Positions 31,467 to 34,830 of a stretch of 34,830 nucleotides of DNA are shown piece after piece. The translations under genes and the position numbers were made by a program. Under the pieces are notes generated by a model. It did not search any database. It was not told the origin of the DNA and saw only the letters and a list, made by a program, of their open reading frames with translations. How positions within the stretch are numbered: position 1 is the first letter of the stretch; each line of letters opens with the position of its first letter. The DNA is from Chara braunii. Its lineage: Eukaryota; Streptophyta; Charophyceae; Charales; Characeae. The DNA lies in NCBI GenBank assembly GCA_003427395.1, contig BFEA01000220.1, forward strand, positions 881,241 through 916,070, in the 5' to 3' direction.

Positions 31467-32202
31467 AATCATAGAGGGTGCTGAAGAAGAAGGGGTTCGG
31501 ATTGAGAAAGTTGATTTAAGCAAAGACCGAGAGTGCTTCAGCGTCCCCTTGGACCACCGCACGGAGCGGTATCTAGCCGGTCGCGAGAGGGGGGTGGAGC
31601 TAGAGAGAGGGGTTTTTCTCTGGGCTTGTTTCGCAGTGGGAACTTGGGAGGGGGACAGGTGGTACCGGAACAGACCCCAAAACGGGAAGAGACCCAGGCG
31701 AACAGTGATCCGTGCGGAAGGAACAGTCTACTTGAGTAAGGAAGCTTGGGTCGAGTACGTCACTCATTTGGTCCTGGGGTGGTACCATGCGGATCATTGG
31801 GAGGCACGGGCAGGTCCGATTTTGAGGCAGATCTTTGGGGCTGAATCCCTTAGGCATAGCCCACCCGTCGCGGTGAGGGTGATCTACGCGCGAGACGAAG
31901 AGTATCCCCGTGCCACAGGGTGCGTCAGGGCCATATTCCCATCATTTGTTTTCCGAAGGGTGAGCGGGGAGGAGGAACGATACGATAGGATAGTACGGTC
32001 CGTAGTGCGGGAAAAAGGGTGGCAACTCTCCGTTAGGTCACTCCATTGGTACTACACCTATTGCGTGGATAACCCGGTACCGTACGAGAACAAGGCCTGT
32101 AGGATTCGTGCTGGGATCTTTAGGGAGTCCACCCGGGACCGCAAGGGAGGAAGGGACTACGGATTCAAAAGGTTCTTCGGAGTGCCGCAAAGGATCTTCT
32201 AA
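31459..32202 (+). CDS. Long-family paralogue L1, intact, 247 aa, unknown function
   Basis: This is the only uninterrupted member of the four-copy long family. Landmarks are GVFLWACFAVGTW (51-63), the shared block GTVYLSKEAWVEYVTHLVLG (88-107), CVRAIFPSFVF (155-165), a charged helix-like stretch EEERYDRIVRSVV, then LHWYYTYCVDNPVP (195-208) and RIRAGIFRE (215-223). The tail is basic (DRKGGRDYGFKRFFG). No known fold or catalytic signature is recognised and there is no signal peptide or clear membrane span. The start overlaps the S2 stop by eight bases. The next ORF begins one base after its TAA (ATG 32203) or at ATG 32207. Confidence 0.7.
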   Translation: MVRIIEGAEEEGVRIEKVDLSKDRECFSVPLDHRTERYLAGRERGVELERGVFLWACFAVGTWEGDRWYRNRPQNGKRPRRTVIRAEGTVYLSKEAWVEYVTHLVLGWYHADHWEARAGPILRQIFGAESLRHSPPVAVRVIYARDEEYPRATGCVRAIFPSFVFRRVSGEEERYDRIVRSVVREKGWQLSVRSLHWYYTYCVDNPVPYENKACRIRAGIFRESTRDRKGGRDYGFKRFFGVPQRIF

Positions 32203-32206
32203 ATGA

Positions 32207-32878
32207 ATGGTGTTCCATGATGGAAAGCGGGGATGCTTCTTTGATTCCCCACTAGAAGACCGTGAGGCCCTTAGGCTGATCCCTAGCAACAAGGAACTAC
32301 CGGATTGGGAAAGGGTAGAAGAGGGGAGGTCCATGGTCAGCGGGGAATTTGTATGGATAGAGTCCAAAGAAGTAGAAGGCCAAGGTATTGGACGGAGCCT
32401 TGAAGTAACCGAGGTTATTTTCATAGCATCGAAAGCGTGGACAAAGCTTGTAGTATCACTAGTTCTGGGACAAGGGGGTCGGCTGGAAAAATTATTGCGG
32501 GAGGCGAGAGAGGTGAGAGGAGAATGGGTGAGTAGGGTCAGGGAGTGATTTGCGTTCGTGTCCGTGGAAAGGGAAAGGTTCGCGAGGGAAGGTGAACTCC
32601 CAAAATCGAGATACCCCTTAACCCAGAGGGTGCCGTCCTACCTGTTCCCTAGGGAAAACGAGGAAAAGATAGTGCGTCTTCTAGAGAGGGGTAAGGGTTT
32701 GAGTCTTACCTTCTGGTCCCTGTTGATACTCTATACACACTGCATCGATCAAGGTATTCCGCCGCGCAGGAAACTCTGGGGTATTTTCCGTAGACTGGGT
32801 TCGTTAGAGAAGACCTACACTCTCTCTCCGGAAGATTATCACAGGTGGGTCTTTAGAGCGAAAGAAAGTCGATGGTGA
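32207..32878 (+). pseudogene. Long-family paralogue L2, one in-frame TGA
   Basis: The frame opens MVFHDGKRGCFFDSP and reaches the family block TEVIFIASKAWTKLVVSLVLG (about residues 67-87). A single TGA lies at codon 114 (32546-32548). The same frame then continues VERERFAREGELPK, QRVPSYLFPRENEEKIVRLL, FWSLLILYTHCIDQGIPPRR, KLWGIFRRLG. The last two match L1 positions around 195-225. No indel is needed across 224 codons. Its TGA at 32876-32878 overlaps the L3 ATG (32872) by seven bases. The single stop may be decay, an error or readthrough. Confidence 0.6.
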
Positions 32879-33600
32879 AGTTCGTCCTCAGTGAAGAAGG
32901 GGTAGTAGAATCGATAGAGGCCGGTCATCCCGAGAAGGTCTTGATCCCAGGAGGCCCTCAGGTGACTCCTTATTGGATGAGTGTTGAGAAGGGGGGATTA
33001 ATCAGAGAAGGGGCCTACGTGTGGGTTCGGGCGCGAAGGCTCACTTGGAAAGAGGGTGTGGAGAGAGGAGGCCCACCCGACATCGGTCGCTTCCTAGAAA
33101 TCCGAGCAACCATTTTTTTCGATGAAGAGAGGTGGGCCGAGTTCTGGAGGGGTTTAGTGACCGGGCGGCTTACGCACTTTGAGTACCGAGAGTCCGCCAG
33201 GCTGTTGGCGAACAACCTGGTGTTAACAGATTACGAGGAGGGGACTTTCGAGTCGTGGTCCCTAGTTTCCTTCGCCGAGCCCGGAGAGGTCCCTCGCGCT
33301 TCCGGGGTCCTTCACGCTAACTTGCCCCAGTTCGTGGCCAGTTCGTTCCTAAGGGACCCGGAAGAGAAAGTAGTAGCAGTGCTTAGAGCTGCTCGAGAAT
33401 CCGGGGTACGGGCTAGGGGTTTATTTTAGCTTTATACTCGGTGCGTGGACGCGAGAATTCCCCCAAGGAGTGAGCTATCCACCATACTTGGAAGATTGAG
33501 GGAGTTTGAGGGACTCCGATCCCTCGTCGCGGACGTCCCGTACGCTCGCTTCTTCGGAGAGGAGCAGGTGGCAAACCGGAGGGGTTTTGAGGGCCGATGA
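32872..33600 (+). pseudogene. Long-family paralogue L3, one in-frame TAG
   Basis: It begins MVKFVLSEEGVVESIEAG and has GAYVWVRARRL and the family block RATIFFDEERWAEFWRGLVTG, then LHANLPQFVASSFLRDPEEK. A TAG at codon 186 (33427-33429) falls near the position of Trp197 in L1 (alignment by eye). The same frame goes on LYTRCVDARIPPRSELSTIL and ends at TGA 33598-33600. That stop overlaps the L4 start as ATGA. The full span is 243 codons, close to L1. A TGG to TAG change would explain the stop if the ancestral codon was Trp. Confidence 0.6.
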
Positions 33601-34277
33601 TAAGAAGGATTCCGAGGACTCTCTGGGCGTCCATAGAGCCCGTAAGAGATACCGGGGAGGTTATTAGAATCACTCTGCCTAGGGCACGGCTGGCCGAACA
33701 GGCTAGGACTCTCCTACGAGAGGAGGGGGGGACCCGACTAGGGAAGGCATTCGTACGCTTCGTGGTGAGTCGCCTGGGACAAGTTGTGGTTGGAGAAGCC
33801 AGGATATTCCTTTCGAAGGAAGGCTTTGTTGAGATAGCGCGTAACCTACGGACAAGGCAGGACCCTCTCTGGGATGCTCAAGCCGTAAGGGGCCAGTTAG
33901 AGGAGTTAGTGGATGGGTTGGGACCTCACGAAGGGTGCGAAGAGGAATATCTAGTGACCTGCGGGGGTTGGGAAGAGATACTGCGGTTCCTCTCCAGCGA
34001 GTCAGTGGAGGTTCCCCGATTCATTTTTGAGCGGGTTTACCCCTCCGAGGATGTTAAGAAGGCGGTGGGAAGAAGGGTTTCCATCCTAAGTTAGTTCAGG
34101 TTCACGGGATCAGACCTACACACCTTGCTAACTTGGTGTTTTCGGGATCCCTGTAGAGACGATTGGTCGACTCTAGAGGACCTGGGTTACGCCTTTGAGG
34201 GGTGGGGTCGACACGCTGTCGGTGCGAATACCCTTACAAGGGTATCCGCCGTGGTTTTTGCAAGTGACAGAAAATAG
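33597..34277 (+). pseudogene. Long-family paralogue L4, one in-frame TAG; last of the chain
   Basis: It starts at ATG 33597 within ATGA. The family block reads GEARIFLSKEGFVEIARNL (about residues 66-84), with VEVPRFIFERVYPSEDVKKA at about 140. A TAG at codon 166 (34092-34094) is followed in frame by LHTLLTWCFRDPCRDD and TLEDLGYAFEGW, then TAG at 34275-34277. It is the most diverged member, and the CVD motif has become CFRD. No further overlapping start follows, so the chain seems to end here. Confidence 0.55.
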
Positions 34278-34299
34278 CTTTAATCTAGAGTTTAAGTAT

Positions 34300-34316
34300 A
34301 CCGCGCTAAGCGCGGT
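34300..34316. other. Hairpin just after the ORF chain
   Basis: ACCGCGCTAAGCGCGGT is a perfect inverted repeat with a six-base GC-rich stem, 22 bases after the last stop. No T-tract follows, so it is not a bacterial-type terminator. An RNA 3'-end structure is possible but unproven. Confidence 0.35.
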
Positions 34317-34830
34317 TGCGTCTGTAATTGCGTTGACTAGGTGGTTGTTCACACTAGCAAGTGCGTGGGCGCGCAGGTTTAAGGCGCGCGTGATTCTTTT
34401 CTGTTATTGATCGTAAGGCCGACACCGGACCTCGGTCGTTGTGCTTGGTGATATTACTTATTATTTATTTATTGTTGATTAAACAGGAATTAAGGATGTT
34501 TTCTTTTTGATTAGGTACATTTGACCGGGTCGAGCGCGCGTGCGGAGAGCGGCCCCGACGACGGCATTGGCAACCACGGCGCGGCTTTGTGCGGTAAACA
34601 GGGTGTCGTAGGATGGCGCGCGGGGCAATTGTGGCACGGTATAAGCAAGCCGGCGCGGGCAAAATAGGGGCCGCGCAGCCGGTTTGTCGGCCCAAAGCAT
34701 CGCGTCACACTGCCTATATGGTATTCTGCGGGGCTCAGTCCCAGGCTTGGGCTTAGCCCTATAGGTTACGGTATCGGGCTACTATTATGAAGGTTTGGGG
34801 ATCAAGGCCAGTGAGTGTCAGCGCAGCAGC
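34317..34830. other. GC-rich tail of the window, no gene recognised
   Basis: This stretch contains a short AT-rich segment (about 34450-34480) and a near-perfect inverted repeat at about 34729-34760 (GGGGCTCAGTCCC facing TTGGGCTTAGCCCT). Short reverse-strand frames at 34465-34708 have no domain features. The right boundary of the ORF-chain element is not visible. Confidence 0.5.

Noticed and set aside
34195-34410. Possible extra small hydrophobic cistron after L4
   Set aside because: There is no ATG, it overlaps L4 in another frame, and only the hydrophobic stretch supports it.

Overview
The window is eukaryotic nuclear DNA made almost entirely of mobile-element debris. I see no rRNA, tRNA or CRISPR array and no intact conserved host gene. 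It holds plant-type Ty3/gypsy retrotransposons (one with an initiator-Met-tRNA-like primer site), LINE fragments, MITE/foldback ends, GA, TA, AAC and ATT microsatellites, one 125-base N gap and many scattered single Ns. The style of the repeats and their polyproteins suggests a streptophyte alga such as Chara. That assignment is inference from memory of similar sequences, not something the bases prove.

Layout. 1-3340: foldback and MITE pieces and a LINE 3' end whose last ~460 bp occur twice. 3925-6300: Ty3/gypsy pol remnant in the order RT end, RNase H, PHD-like finger, integrase. 7240-8790: an array of short hairpins and a ~52-bp minisatellite. 9590-10496: a frameshifted acidic ORF of unknown function. 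10551-13027: an LTR, apparently solo, with TGTGACG...CGTCACA ends, carrying a conserved ORF. 13080-13450: LINE RT on the minus strand. 13460-17850: AT-rich DNA with a dispersed repeat. 18873-19125: a second foldback. 19604-27300: a Ty3/gypsy element with a ~3.5-kb LTR, primer site, gag, protease, RT and part of RNase H. It stops abruptly at about 27300.

27301-34830 is different in kind. A ~1.1-kb field of degenerate ~110-bp repeats is followed by a compact, single-strand chain of overlapping reading frames (about 28961-34277). Successive frames are joined by ATGA or 7-8-base stop/start overlaps. Two of them form a short paralogous family and four form a longer one (223-247 codons). I recognise none of the proteins. 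Three of the four long copies carry exactly one in-frame stop and no frameshift. Such virus-like, polycistronic packing of tandem paralogues beside plant-type retroelements is the best candidate here for an undescribed system: an integrated virus, a new kind of mobile element, or its decayed remains.

A second notable signal is a protein-like domain conserved in three copies inside two related LTRs. A third is the hairpin array, whose stems differ between copies while the core stays similar.
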